Source: JBGLNJ01 sp964353405 (lineage in GTDB: Bacteria; Chloroflexota; Anaerolineae; Fen-1058). From it: a stretch of 52,182 bases of DNA. The stretch lies in assembly GCA_964353405.1 (NCBI GenBank), contig CAYGWJ010000337.1, positions 1-52,182 on the forward strand, read 5' to 3'. Positions within the stretch are counted from its first letter, which is position 1, and each line of letters opens with the position of its first letter. The notes beneath the pieces are model-generated. The model ran no database searches, had not been told where the DNA came from, and saw only the letters and a program-made list of their open reading frames with translations. The position numbers were made by a program, and so were the translations under genes. Positions 1-8,349 of the stretch are shown one piece after another.

Positions 1-30
1 GCGGCGCTGAACGACAAGTAGTTCAACTAT
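1..30 (+). repeat. Left copy of a 30-bp direct repeat, possible 3' end of an upstream gene
   Basis: The first 30 bases match 7201-7230 at 27 of 30 positions. In the plus frame both copies read A-A-L-N-D-K-stop, so this copy may be the C-terminal end of a gene that starts before the window. The second copy sits just downstream of the secreted-protein cluster, so the two copies bracket about 7.2 kb. The shared block contains the small dyad TAGTTCAACTA. Coding status cannot be decided from this window. Confidence 0.5.
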
Positions 31-49
31 CAAATCTCAAATTTCAAAT
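31..49 (+). repeat. A/T-rich 19-bp repeat, second copy at 39423-39441
   Basis: CAAATCTCAAATTTCAAAT occurs here and, reverse-complemented and exact, at 39423-39441 inside a membrane-protein gene. Such A/T-rich words stand out in this GC-rich sequence and look like a dispersed low-complexity repeat. Confidence 0.6.
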
Positions 50-58
50 GTCAAAGGG

Positions 59-96
59 AAAGCCCGTTTTCTCGAGGAGGAGAGAACGGGCTTTTG
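59..96. terminator. Bidirectional-looking terminator downstream of the TPR gene
   Basis: AAGCCCGTTTTCTC pairs with GAGAGAACGGGCTT, with one wobble pair and a short loop, and a T-run follows on both strands. It sits 41 bp past the stop of the minus-strand TPR gene and could also end transcription entering from the left. Confidence 0.75.
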
Positions 97-136
97 GATT
101 TCCGTTGCAGTGAATGGTTTTCCAATGCAGCGTGTC

Positions 137-1696
137 TTATCCCGCCAATACGATCTGCGGCGGGTTCTGGGGCGAATGTCCTGCTAACCAAGCGACTGCA
201 CCAATCTTTTCCAGCAGTCGCTTGCCTTTTGACCACAGGCTGGCCTGCTCTTTTCCCGCCTTTAATGCGGCCAGCGAGAGCAGGCAAGCAGCTTGGTCAA
301 GTTGCCGCCCCATCCGCTGCGCCAGGCTCAAGGCCTCCCACAACAGAGGCTCCCGTTGGGCCATGGGCGACTGCTCGGCCAGAATGCGCAAAGCAAGAAT
401 CTGCAGCGTGGGCAAACTCTTCTCTCGGGCAACGCGAAGTGCCTGTTGGGCCAAATCTCGCGCTTCGTCCTCTCGCCCCTGCGCGGCGCGGCAGCGTGCG
501 TAACTGACATAGTTGCAGACCAATCCCTCAGGGCTGCCACGTTCCTCATGAAAGGCTCGGTTCACATCCAGGTCAGCCAGGGCAGCCGCGACATTTCCCC
601 GATGCAGCAGCGTCACACCCCGAATGCCTCGCGCTCGCATGATTTCATGGATATCCCTGTTTTGAGTGGCCATGTGTAGATGTCGCTCGCTGTACGATAG
701 AGCTTGTTCCAAATTGCCGCGCGATAGATAGACCAAGCCCATATTACCAACATGCACCGCCATCTGCCAGTGTGTCCCTTGCTGCTCGCTGAGGGCAATC
801 ATGTGTCTAAACAAGCTCTCGGCTCGATCAAGCTCCCCCATACTCCAGTACACGAGACCCAGATTCCCCTGGACGCTCGCCTCGGCGTAGCGGTCGCCGC
901 TGCCGGCGTAGAGCGCGGCGGCTTGATTCAGGTCAGCCACAGCCAGGTCGTATTCTCCCCGCACCCAGTGCACGATGCCGCGCGAGTCATAAGCCTCGCC
1001 ACTCAAATGAACGTCACCGGCCGAAGGGGTTTCCGCTGCCACCACAGCTTGGTCAACGCTGAGCAAAGCCCCTTCCAAGTCACCCCGGCGACGCAGGAAA
1101 CCAGAGCGAGTGAGGTATACATAGGCCAAAGCCGCGCCCGTATCGGCAGCTTGCCTCAAGTGTTGCTCAACCTGCTCCAGGATATCTCCAGCGTCTTTCA
1201 TTTTTCCCTGCCGCATCAAGATCTGAACCGCTAGGTCGGCGGCCCGCGCCAAGGGGATAGGAGCGTTTGTGGCGGCGCTGTATGTGACCACTTGCAGGCT
1301 CGTGTCCAGGGCCAAATCCAGCCGGCCGGTGTCGAGGAACAAATTAGCTAGCTCGACTAGAAGGGCGAAATAGCGGGCTGGTGTCTGCTGCGAGTCTGTC
1401 GCCGTCACCCCGAAGCGCAGCATTTCTTCCCAGGTGTCCCAGTAACCCCAGCGCGCGGGCCAGGCGCCGAGCGCGGCGACGAGTTCAGCGGCCTGGGTGT
1501 GCAATTGAGGCCAGGCAAGGGCATGCCCCAAGAGCGCCAGCAAGCTGTCACAGTGAGCCGACAACTTTTCCGGTTGGCGCGCATAGATCGTCGCCCACGC
1601 CAGTTGTTCTTGTAGACGACGCAGATAGTAATCGCTCCAGCGCGTCTGCTCCTCCGTCCAATTGCGATCAAAGCTGACACCCACTTGCGCACTCAT
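137..1696 (-). CDS. TPR-repeat protein coupled to the NB-ARC ATPase
   Basis: 519 residues, almost entirely helical TPR-like repeats. Clear units include SAATNAPIPLARAADLAVQI, GDVHLSGEAYDSRGIVHW and YAEASVQGNLGLVYWSMGEL; TPR arrays act as protein-binding scaffolds. The chosen start (ATG at 1696) overlaps the stop of the upstream NB-ARC gene in an ATGA and has GGAGG upstream; the longer open frame runs back into that gene and is not needed. In Chloroflexota and actinobacterial STAND proteins the TPR sensor is usually fused C-terminal to NB-ARC; here the same order is kept in two coupled genes, so the proteins probably act as one complex. There is no signal peptide and no membrane segment, so it is likely cytoplasmic. 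The ligand is unknown. Confidence 0.85.
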   Translation of the reverse strand: MSAQVGVSFDRNWTEEQTRWSDYYLRRLQEQLAWATIYARQPEKLSAHCDSLLALLGHALAWPQLHTQAAELVAALGAWPARWGYWDTWEEMLRFGVTATDSQQTPARYFALLVELANLFLDTGRLDLALDTSLQVVTYSAATNAPIPLARAADLAVQILMRQGKMKDAGDILEQVEQHLRQAADTGAALAYVYLTRSGFLRRRGDLEGALLSVDQAVVAAETPSAGDVHLSGEAYDSRGIVHWVRGEYDLAVADLNQAAALYAGSGDRYAEASVQGNLGLVYWSMGELDRAESLFRHMIALSEQQGTHWQMAVHVGNMGLVYLSRGNLEQALSYSERHLHMATQNRDIHEIMRARGIRGVTLLHRGNVAAALADLDVNRAFHEERGSPEGLVCNYVSYARCRAAQGREDEARDLAQQALRVAREKSLPTLQILALRILAEQSPMAQREPLLWEALSLAQRMGRQLDQAACLLSLAALKAGKEQASLWSKGKRLLEKIGAVAWLAGHSPQNPPQIVLAG

Positions 1697-3231
1697 AACG
1701 ACTCCTCCCAACCGTGCAGTATGTTGGTTTGCAGGAATGTGACCGTGAGGCGGTGCAGACGGTAGAAAGGATGCTCCAGGGAACCGGTCACCTGGAGCAA
1801 GGATAGTTCTATCAGTTGTGTCAGCGCCCCGTCCAGTGCTTCCGCCGCCATGCCGCTGGTCAACTGGAGCCATTCCATATCTTCTCCATTCGGAGAGACG
1901 AGCAGCATGTTCATCAACAACTGGCGCGTTGGTTCGTCGAGCAGCATCCAGGTGCGGCGGTAGATGAAGCTGTAAAGAGATTGGGCCGTCTGACTGTGGG
2001 CGCTCTGCAGGTCGTTCACGACGTGGGCCAGGGGCAGCCGGCTCAATTGGGCGGCGATCAACTTGATGGCGAGCGGCTGCCCGCCGACGGCGCGATAAAT
2101 AGCGTCCAGCGCGCTGTCGGGACGGGTTTCGTTTCGACGCCCTCTGCGTTCCAGTTCATGGCGCAGCAGGGCGATGCTATCGGTCCGAGAGAGAGGTGGG
2201 ACAGACAGAACCTGGACAAAGGCCAAGTCCCGCAACGAATAGCGGCTGGTCAGCAGGAAACGGCTTGGCTTTGCCATCGGGTGCAGGCGCGTGACCAGTG
2301 CGCTGTAATCCGCCATCGTCTCCAGGTTGTCCACGATGACCAGGCAGGGAGAGGCCTGGAAGATGGCCCGCAGAGCCTCTTCTCTGGCCTCGGGACTCGA
2401 AGCAATCAAGTCCTCTCGGCCAAGCTGCCCGGCCAGGCGAGAGAGCAGTTCGTCAAAAGTCAGCACCGGCCTGGAGAGAGTGCGGATTTCCCCGCTGGGA
2501 AGCAACTGCGTAGGTTGAGCGCTGACCCACAGGATGTCCGTGAAGGGACCTCTTTCAGCCAGGCGTATGGACACGGCTTGCGCCAGCGTGGTCTTGCCGA
2601 TGCCGCCCAGGCCGTCGAGGGCCACCAGGGGCGGGCCGGACGGGTCAGTCAGCAGGGCGGCCAGATCGGCCGTGAGTTGTTCGATGCCGAACAGTCTAAG
2701 ATAATCAGGAGGAGGCAAGTAACGGAAGATGTGTAAGTGATGGAGCCGACGGTGAGCGGCAATCTCGGCCTGTTGCAGTTGCTCGGCCAACAGATGCAGG
2801 CCCTGAGTCACGCGGCGCCTAAAGTGACGAGGAGAAAGCCGTGCGCTGGCCGCCAGTTCTGCCACGCTGAGGGGGACCGGGCAGAAATAGCGATGATACA
2901 ATGCGCTCCAAGCCTGCAGTTCGGTATTATTGCAACTAAAGTCACAAGACACATCGGCCATGATGCTCTCACGGGTGGGAGAGGCTGGCGGTTGTCCGGT
3001 CTCGAGCGGCGCCCTGGCATAGTGGGCAAGGTTTTCAGCGCGGCGGAGGCGGAGGAGCGATTCGGAGGCGAGCGTGCCCCAACGCTCGTGTAAAGCAAGG
3101 GCTTGCTCGGTAGGCGAGCCGGATGCTTCCAACAAGTGCAGGCTGAAAAGATCGGCCGGCAAGTCTTTGCCGAGGACAAGGGCGCGCAGACCTTGTTCGA
3201 TGAGCTGTGGCGTAATTGCATCCGGCTGCAT
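1693..3231 (-). CDS. NB-ARC/STAND-type ATPase
   Basis: 512 residues. The N-terminal ~200 residues are helical with an HTH-like stretch (SVAELAASARLSPRHFRRRV, about 122-141). The NTPase core follows: P-loop GLGGIGKTT (207-215), Walker B CLVIVDNLE, a sensor-like LLTSRYSL and the GLPL-type motif GGQPLAIKL. It ends in a winged-helix-like segment (FYRLHRLTVTF). STAND ATPases are signal-switch proteins that change oligomeric state when their sensor binds a ligand; the sensor here is probably the coupled TPR protein. Start: a TATAAT box at 3271-3276 lies inside the longer open frame, so the ATG at 3231 (about 33 nt after the predicted transcription start) is preferred over 3282 or 3255. Function could be regulation or defence; no effector domain is recognisable. 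Confidence 0.85.
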   Translation of the reverse strand: MQPDAITPQLIEQGLRALVLGKDLPADLFSLHLLEASGSPTEQALALHERWGTLASESLLRLRRAENLAHYARAPLETGQPPASPTRESIMADVSCDFSCNNTELQAWSALYHRYFCPVPLSVAELAASARLSPRHFRRRVTQGLHLLAEQLQQAEIAAHRRLHHLHIFRYLPPPDYLRLFGIEQLTADLAALLTDPSGPPLVALDGLGGIGKTTLAQAVSIRLAERGPFTDILWVSAQPTQLLPSGEIRTLSRPVLTFDELLSRLAGQLGREDLIASSPEAREEALRAIFQASPCLVIVDNLETMADYSALVTRLHPMAKPSRFLLTSRYSLRDLAFVQVLSVPPLSRTDSIALLRHELERRGRRNETRPDSALDAIYRAVGGQPLAIKLIAAQLSRLPLAHVVNDLQSAHSQTAQSLYSFIYRRTWMLLDEPTRQLLMNMLLVSPNGEDMEWLQLTSGMAAEALDGALTQLIELSLLQVTGSLEHPFYRLHRLTVTFLQTNILHGWEESL

Positions 3232-3270
3232 ATCCCATTCCCTGCGCTCCCTCATGCGTCGCGCTGCTTT

Positions 3271-3276
3271 ATTATA
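3271..3276 (-). promoter_or_regulatory. -10 box for the NB-ARC/TPR operon
   Basis: Perfect TATAAT on the minus strand, 40 nt before the chosen NB-ARC start. No convincing -35 element was seen at 16-18 bp. It decides against the longer N-terminal extension of the gene. Confidence 0.5.
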
Positions 3277-3447
3277 CCCCAATTTGAATCAGCGCCGCCG
3301 GTTACAGGCAAACAATGGGCGTCTGATACTTGTCCGAGATGAGTCCGAAGGGGCATAGACAGAACGAGACGCCAAGACGTAAATTAGAGTCAGCGACTTT
3401 TATCACCTTGCACCGTCAAGACAACACACGACGACAGGAGATCAACC

Positions 3448-4923
3448 ATGTTGACGCGCGCAAGTGCGCATGCGGCGGCTGCAACCATCCTGACCTTGAC
3501 CCTGCTCTTCGGTAAGACAAGCACTGCCTGGGGGACAACTCGAGCGGTCCCACAGCCCGCGCACGCGGTTCCGGGTGCGGCTGCTAACTGGCAGATTCAG
3601 ACGGTCACCACCGCAGGATGCCCCCTCGCCAGTACGCAGGGATTGGCGATCGACAAGACGGGCGCCCCGCACATTGCCTTTAGCTCCTCGGACGGTCTGC
3701 AATACGCCCGGTGGGACAAGACCAATGGTGTGTGGCGCTTTTCAACGGTGGACACCAATGGGCGCGATGCTTCACTTGCACTGGACGCGGCAGGCAATCC
3801 CCGCATCGCCTACATCTATTCTCCCCATAATGAGTTCGACCTGAGATATGCCTACTGGGATGCCAACGCCGGGCGATGGCGAATCCAGACTGTAGATAGC
3901 GGCATCACTCACTATCCCTCGCTCGCGCTGGATGGCCAGGGCGCTCCGCACATCAGCTATGGCGATTGGAATGCGAGCGATTTGAAATACACCTACTGGG
4001 ATAGCAGTGCCAGCCAGTGGCGGACTCGATTGCTCGACAGCGCAGGGGTCGTAGGCCAATGGACGTCAATCAAGCTCGACACTTCCGGCCATCCGCACAT
4101 TGGCTACTATGATCAGACCAATGGGAACCCCAAGTACGCCTACTGGGACGGCGGCAACTGGCATATCGAAACGGTGAGCGATGAACAGTGGGTCATGGGC
4201 ATCTCGCTGGCCGTGGACGGCAGCAACCGCATCCACATGAGCTATGTGGAAGCTGCGCAAGATGTGCTCCGCTACGCTCGCCGCGAGCCCGGCGGTGGGC
4301 CATGGCAAGTTCAAACGTTAGACACCGCTTACGACGAAGCAGCTTGGATCGCGCTGGCGCTGGACAAATCGGGTAATCCGCACATCAGCTATCAGCGTGG
4401 CAATCTGCAGTACACGTATTGGGACACGGGAACAAACGCCTGGAAGGCCGAGACGGTGATCGCAGGATGGCAGTCGGTCTCGGCGCTGGCGCTGGATGGC
4501 CTGGACGATCCGCACATCGTTTTCACCAACAACTATGAATGCAGCGGGCTGATGTACGCGCACAAGGAATCCATTCCCACTCTGCAATTGGGAACTGATC
4601 ATGTAGCGCTTTTGCGGGCTAGTGGAGAAACCAGTCCTACGCTGCTCGCTTTGCCCCTGAACAGCAGCGGCAGCGTCATTACCTGGACGGCCGCCATCAG
4701 CCCAACGGTCGGGTGGCTGAGCTTGACGCCGGTCACCGGCACAACGCCCAGTGTCATCCAGCTTACTTTTAGCCCGACCGGGCTGGGGTTAGGGCGTTAT
4801 GAGGCGCAGGTCGTCATCCAGCCTGCCGATGCTCAGATTGCGTCACGCTCTGTTCCGGTGACGCTGATCATCGCAGAGCATGTATTCGACGTTTACCTTC
4901 CGCTGATCCGGCGCGCCTCCTGA
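3448..4923 (+). CDS. Secreted seven-repeat beta-propeller-like protein with BACON-like C-terminal domain
   Basis: 491 residues with an N-terminal signal peptide (hydrophobic stretch about 8-28). Residues ~55-375 hold seven repeats of about 45-50 residues with a core like LALDxxGxPHIxY...LxYxYWD...W, which fits a seven-bladed propeller. A segment with VGWLSLTPVTGTTPSVIQLT resembles BACON/Ig-like adhesion domains. The protein ends VFDVYLPLIRRAS; the gene at 5967 ends with a similar V-F-L-P-V-I-L-K motif, perhaps a shared surface-sorting tag. SD AGGAG lies 7 nt before the ATG. Probably an extracellular binding protein; no catalytic residues were identified. Confidence 0.8.
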   Translation: MLTRASAHAAAATILTLTLLFGKTSTAWGTTRAVPQPAHAVPGAAANWQIQTVTTAGCPLASTQGLAIDKTGAPHIAFSSSDGLQYARWDKTNGVWRFSTVDTNGRDASLALDAAGNPRIAYIYSPHNEFDLRYAYWDANAGRWRIQTVDSGITHYPSLALDGQGAPHISYGDWNASDLKYTYWDSSASQWRTRLLDSAGVVGQWTSIKLDTSGHPHIGYYDQTNGNPKYAYWDGGNWHIETVSDEQWVMGISLAVDGSNRIHMSYVEAAQDVLRYARREPGGGPWQVQTLDTAYDEAAWIALALDKSGNPHISYQRGNLQYTYWDTGTNAWKAETVIAGWQSVSALALDGLDDPHIVFTNNYECSGLMYAHKESIPTLQLGTDHVALLRASGETSPTLLALPLNSSGSVITWTAAISPTVGWLSLTPVTGTTPSVIQLTFSPTGLGLGRYEAQVVIQPADAQIASRSVPVTLIIAEHVFDVYLPLIRRAS

Positions 4924-5018
4924 GTGTGACAGGTGGCGCTGATGAACCCGTGCTGATCGTTTTGGCACTCATGCTCAATGGCGGTCGTTTGAGATGACGC
5001 TTCCCTAGCAGCACATTC

Positions 5019-5082
5019 AGACTTCGGAAGTCGCCAGACGCGCTCCGGTTGGTCTAGGCGCTTCCGGCGACTTCCGAAGTCT
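5019..5082. repeat. 17-bp perfect inverted repeat with nested dyads (REP-like)
   Basis: AGACTTCGGAAGTCGCC at 5019-5035 is the exact reverse complement of 5066-5082, with a 30-nt loop. Each arm is itself a near-palindrome (GACTTC-G-GAAGTC), so the element can form one large or two small hairpins. It lies between two secreted-protein genes, 30 nt before the next start. It lacks a T-run, so a REP-like repeat or leader structure fits better than a classical terminator. Confidence 0.75.
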
Positions 5083-5112
5083 AAACAGCAACCCAAAAGA
5101 GGAGGAACAAAA

Positions 5113-5967
5113 ATGAAGACAAGAATCGTTCGCACACTTTTGCTCGCTGGCGTTGTAGCTGCCGTCTTGCTCGCGGCCTTTAGTTTGGTCAGCGTGCTCG
5201 GCTCGACTACCAGCGCCAACAATGTCTACAGTCTCCGTGCCCCGTCCTTCGTCGGCGTGGCTAATGCCCAGGGAGCAGGCCCGCAGGCCATCGCCAGCTT
5301 CCTGGATAGCGAAGCCGGCATTTCGGCCTACTTTTCGACCACCGGCCCGATTGACTTGCAAGCGGTCAAGGCCGCTTTCCGCACTATTGAAGTTCAAACC
5401 TCTGATTATATCATCGGCTCGGTAGCGGTTCCAGACTATCCCGAATCCGAAGATGTTCACGTTTACGTTCACAAGAACGGCTGGTTCCTGGCTTACTACC
5501 TTAAAGCAGACCCAACAGGCAAGATTTTTGACTGGCGGCGCTACACTACAAGCGCGATTTCAACTAAGCTTGAAAAGGCGCTGTCTACGGTATCCGTCCT
5601 GATTGGCATAACGTCCTTCACTCCTACCTTCTATGACTTTCGCTACCCTAACGCCAGCACTCTCATGCTGATTGCAGAGGACACCAACAGCGGAAACGAA
5701 TTCCAAGTCAACTTACCCGGCACTTTTACTTATTACGAAAGAAGCTGGTCGCTTGCTAGCAGCATGAGCTCCTGGGCATGTAGCCCCTTGGCACGGTGGA
5801 TGCTCGATAGTATGGAAATAGCGAGGCAACAGCAAGACGGGTATGCGACATCTCAAGGTGGTTTGACAGCAGCTCAACTGACGGCCAATACCTTTCATAC
5901 GGTCACAATACCAGTTCAATGTGGCAGTGCCTGGGGTGGACTTGCGCTCACTTACAGGGTGCCATAA
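5113..5967 (+). CDS. Secreted protein of unknown function
   Basis: 284 residues. The start has a strong SD (GAGGAGG). A signal peptide (LLLAGVVAAVLLAAFSLVSV, about residues 9-28) is followed by a Ser/Thr-rich region. The middle holds a distinctive strand-rich block, VHVYVHKNGWFLAYYLKADP (about 115-134); the same style of block is known from uncharacterised exported proteins of Chloroflexota, but I cannot name a family. Two cysteines (CSPLAR and VQCGSAW) could form a disulphide. It overlaps the next gene by one base (TAATG), so the two are co-translated. No catalytic motif is visible. Confidence 0.75.
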   Translation: MKTRIVRTLLLAGVVAAVLLAAFSLVSVLGSTTSANNVYSLRAPSFVGVANAQGAGPQAIASFLDSEAGISAYFSTTGPIDLQAVKAAFRTIEVQTSDYIIGSVAVPDYPESEDVHVYVHKNGWFLAYYLKADPTGKIFDWRRYTTSAISTKLEKALSTVSVLIGITSFTPTFYDFRYPNASTLMLIAEDTNSGNEFQVNLPGTFTYYERSWSLASSMSSWACSPLARWMLDSMEIARQQQDGYATSQGGLTAAQLTANTFHTVTIPVQCGSAWGGLALTYRVP

Positions 5968-7103
5968 TGAATGCACGCAAACTGACCACAGTGCTAGCTA
6001 TGGCGCTGCTGGTGTTTGCTCTCATCACCGTCGCAGTGCCTGTGGCCGGCACACCTAACGATGACATTATTGTGAACGGCGCTGATGTGATCCGGCAAGA
6101 ATCGGTTGCCCGTTCGCAGGGGCTGATTGACTCGACAACCAACATCGGCGCGCGCATCGTTGCCCAATATGCCAACACGCTGCGGACGATCAACCTGGCG
6201 GCTGTGCCCGGCGCATTCCAAACGCTGCTTGGCCAGGTGCCCAGTCGCATTATCTTTGCATACGCCAACACGAATCGCCAATTTGACCTGGCCTCCGTCC
6301 CAGGCGCGTTCCAAACAGTGTTGGACCTGGTGCCAAACCGGATCATCTTTCAGTATGCCAACACCAATCGGAATCTCCCGCTGGCCTATCCTGCTGCGCT
6401 GATCAACGACGCCACTCCGCCTCAGATCAGCAACGTCAAGGCCAACGCAGTGAGCAACGATACGGCCGCCATCATCTGGACGACCGACGAGTTTGCGAAT
6501 AGCCAGGTCTCCTACGGGGTGCAATCGGGGCAGTATACAGGGACGGCGAGCGACCCGCTCTACGTCAAGCAGCACGTCATCACGCTGACGGAGATGATAC
6601 CCGACACCACGTACTATTATCAGGTCCACAGCGCAGACCAAAGCGGAAACGCCGGCACAGGCCCAGAGAACAGCTTCAAATTCCAGGCCGTGTTCGACAC
6701 GTTGGCGGTTCAGAAATCGGTCGCGCCCACGGGCGAGGTGCAGTATGGCAAGGAACTCACCTACACGCTGGTCATCTCGGCGGCGCAGAGCGCCTCGCTT
6801 GAGCTTTACGACCCGCTGACTGACACAACCTTTGTGCGCTTTGTTCAGCAGCCAACGGGCGTCATCCCCACCCTCCATTCGGTCACCGGCACATTGAACG
6901 TAGCGAGTGCGCTGCCCGTCACCGTTACCTTTGTCGTCCGGGTGGACGTTCCGGCTGTTGCCGGGCAGACCGTTGACGTGATCAACCAGGCTTGCGTCTA
7001 CGTGCTCCCCGACACCAGCACATGTAAACCGTCCAACCAGGTCACCAACCAGGCCTTCGCACCATACCGTGTCTTTTTGCCTGTGATACTCAAGAACCGG
7101 TGA
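5967..7103 (+). CDS. Secreted repeat protein with fibronectin-III-like and DUF11-like domains
   Basis: 378 residues from the ATG that overlaps the preceding stop (TAATG). In order: signal peptide (LTTVLAMALLVFALITVAVP); two to three copies of a 31-residue repeat built around YANTNRxFDLAxVPGAFQT (about 65-145); a fibronectin-III-like domain (ISNVKANAVSNDTAAIIWTT ... TYYYQVHSADQSGN, about 152-235); a DUF11-like domain typical of surface proteins (LAVQKSVAPTGEVQYGKELT, about 243-345). The C-terminus is YRVFLPVILKNR, resembling that of the protein at 3448. Likely a cell-surface or secreted adhesive protein. The repeat block is unusual and its role is unknown. Confidence 0.8.
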   Translation: MNARKLTTVLAMALLVFALITVAVPVAGTPNDDIIVNGADVIRQESVARSQGLIDSTTNIGARIVAQYANTLRTINLAAVPGAFQTLLGQVPSRIIFAYANTNRQFDLASVPGAFQTVLDLVPNRIIFQYANTNRNLPLAYPAALINDATPPQISNVKANAVSNDTAAIIWTTDEFANSQVSYGVQSGQYTGTASDPLYVKQHVITLTEMIPDTTYYYQVHSADQSGNAGTGPENSFKFQAVFDTLAVQKSVAPTGEVQYGKELTYTLVISAAQSASLELYDPLTDTTFVRFVQQPTGVIPTLHSVTGTLNVASALPVTVTFVVRVDVPAVAGQTVDVINQACVYVLPDTSTCKPSNQVTNQAFAPYRVFLPVILKNR

Positions 7104-7200
7104 GGGTCAAACGGGACAGCGGGATGTGCCATCACCCGCACACAGCCAGTCAACGGCCCAAACTTGCGAAAATGTGGGTGGCAAAAGGTTGTCCGACATA

Positions 7201-7230
7201 GCCGCGCTGAACGACAAATAGTTCAACTGT
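7201..7230 (+). repeat. Right copy of the 30-bp direct repeat
   Basis: Matches 1-30 with three differences (positions 3, 18 and 29). The plus frame again reads A-A-L-N-D-K-stop, and the frame stays open upstream of it, but no start or family is recognisable. It may be a gene-end remnant or a duplicated attachment-like site. Confidence 0.55.
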
Positions 7231-7241
7231 AAGATATTAAA

Positions 7242-7265
7242 AGCGGGCCGATCACTCGGCCCGCT
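7242..7265. terminator. Terminator of the YceI gene
   Basis: AGCGGGCCGA, loop TCAC, TCGGCCCGCT is a perfect 10-bp stem. On the minus strand it is followed by TTTTAATA, 25 bp after the YceI-gene stop. It can also stop plus-strand transcription from the secreted-protein cluster. Confidence 0.85.
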
Positions 7266-7290
7266 GTTGTATTCAGTTCTAGTCGTTCAG

Positions 7291-8037
7291 TTATTGGCGC
7301 TGCAAGGTCACGTCGAGTTCCAGCGCGATATTGTCAACGATGCTCAACACGCGCGCCACGCGCGGCTGAGTGAGTGCAAAGTCCTCGAACTTGAACGCTG
7401 TAGTGGCCTGTCCGGTCACCTGATTGCCCTGCACCTGTGCTGTGACATCCCACGTGACCGGTTTGGTCACATTCCGCACCGTGAGATCGCCGATCAACTT
7501 GAACGTGACCTGGCCGGACTGCGGTAGCGGCGATGGCAGGCCGCTCGCCTGCGTTGGCACAAAGATGGCGCTCGGATACTGATTGACCTGCAAGACGTTG
7601 CCGCGCAGGAAGTTGTCGCGCATGGATTGATCGCTCGTGAGCGTCCCCATGTTGACGACGAATTTGCTGTCCGAAGATACGATCGAGCCATCCGGTTTGA
7701 TGACCAGCGTTCCGGTGAAATCTTTGGTGCGCCCGATGGCGTCGTTGGGCAAGCTTGCGTTGGCGAGTTGTTCGCGCACTCGAAAACGTGCTTCGCTTTT
7801 CTCCGGCACCAGCACAAATCGAATGGCGCCGCCACTTGAATTGCTGTCGGTTGCAGGTATTTGAGTTGAATCTGTGGTTGGCGCAGCTTGAACTGCCGTT
7901 GGTGCAACCGTAGGCGCAGTTGTCGGCGATGGGGCTGTGTTGACGGCGGGCGGCACGGTCTGCGTCGAAGCGCAGCCCGCAGCCAACAACGCGGCGGCGG
8001 TGCAGGTTAACCCAAAGTGAATCAATCGGCTGAACAT
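7291..8037 (-). CDS. YceI-domain lipoprotein
   Basis: 248 residues. The start ATG at 8037 has GGAGA upstream and begins a lipoprotein signal, MFSRLIHFGLTCTAAALLAA, with the lipidated Cys at residue 22 (LLAAGC). A Pro/Thr-rich linker follows. The YceI lipocalin-like domain covers about residues 75-248: an SEARFRV opening strand, GTLVIKPDGS, NFLRGNVLQVNQYPSAIF, LTVRNVTKPVTWDV, and a closing IALELDVTLQ. YceI proteins bind isoprenoid or other lipid-like molecules outside the cytoplasmic membrane. The ligand here cannot be told. It stands alone between a terminator and a divergent promoter region. Confidence 0.9.
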   Translation of the reverse strand: MFSRLIHFGLTCTAAALLAAGCASTQTVPPAVNTAPSPTTAPTVAPTAVQAAPTTDSTQIPATDSNSSGGAIRFVLVPEKSEARFRVREQLANASLPNDAIGRTKDFTGTLVIKPDGSIVSSDSKFVVNMGTLTSDQSMRDNFLRGNVLQVNQYPSAIFVPTQASGLPSPLPQSGQVTFKLIGDLTVRNVTKPVTWDVTAQVQGNQVTGQATTAFKFEDFALTQPRVARVLSIVDNIALELDVTLQRQ

Positions 8038-8092
8038 TGTCTCTCCTTTTGCTTGGCATAGGGATTCGATAGATGGTGAGGAACACCCTCTT

Positions 8093-8349
8093 CCCATATG
8101 GGCAAAATTGTACAAGTTACGGATGATAATGATATTAATTCTCAATTAGAGTCTTCTCATCTCTTTTATGTGAAAATTGGAGCATGGAGACCAAGCCAGC
8201 GCCTCCCTCGGAAAACGGTCTGGGATAGGCTGGCTCGCATTGGTGTGTTGCCAGGTGATCTCCCTGTCTTACGCGCAAGCGCTCGGCCGGTCTTTTGTGC
8301 TATAATCAAGTTGCACACGTTAGCGCGCACCAGTCCGCAGGAGTTCCGT
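8093..8349. promoter_or_regulatory. A/T-rich divergent intergenic region between YceI and kinase genes
   Basis: The 312 bp between the two starts carry no gene. The part at 8090-8175 is strikingly A/T-rich against the GC-rich surroundings. It holds two perfect palindromes, CCCATATGGG (8093-8102) and TTGTACAA, either of which could be an operator. The plus-strand -10 box at 8301-8306 is listed separately. Confidence 0.35.
8301..8306 (+). promoter_or_regulatory. Extended -10 promoter of the kinase gene
   Basis: TGCTATAAT is an extended -10 (TGN-TATAAT). It lies 44 nt upstream of the kinase start and makes the ATG at 8350 the natural first codon. Confidence 0.6.

Noticed and set aside
1816..2736. 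Plus-strand open frame of 306 codons
   Set aside because: Opposite strand of the NB-ARC gene, whose P-loop and Walker B are clear; no initiation signal.
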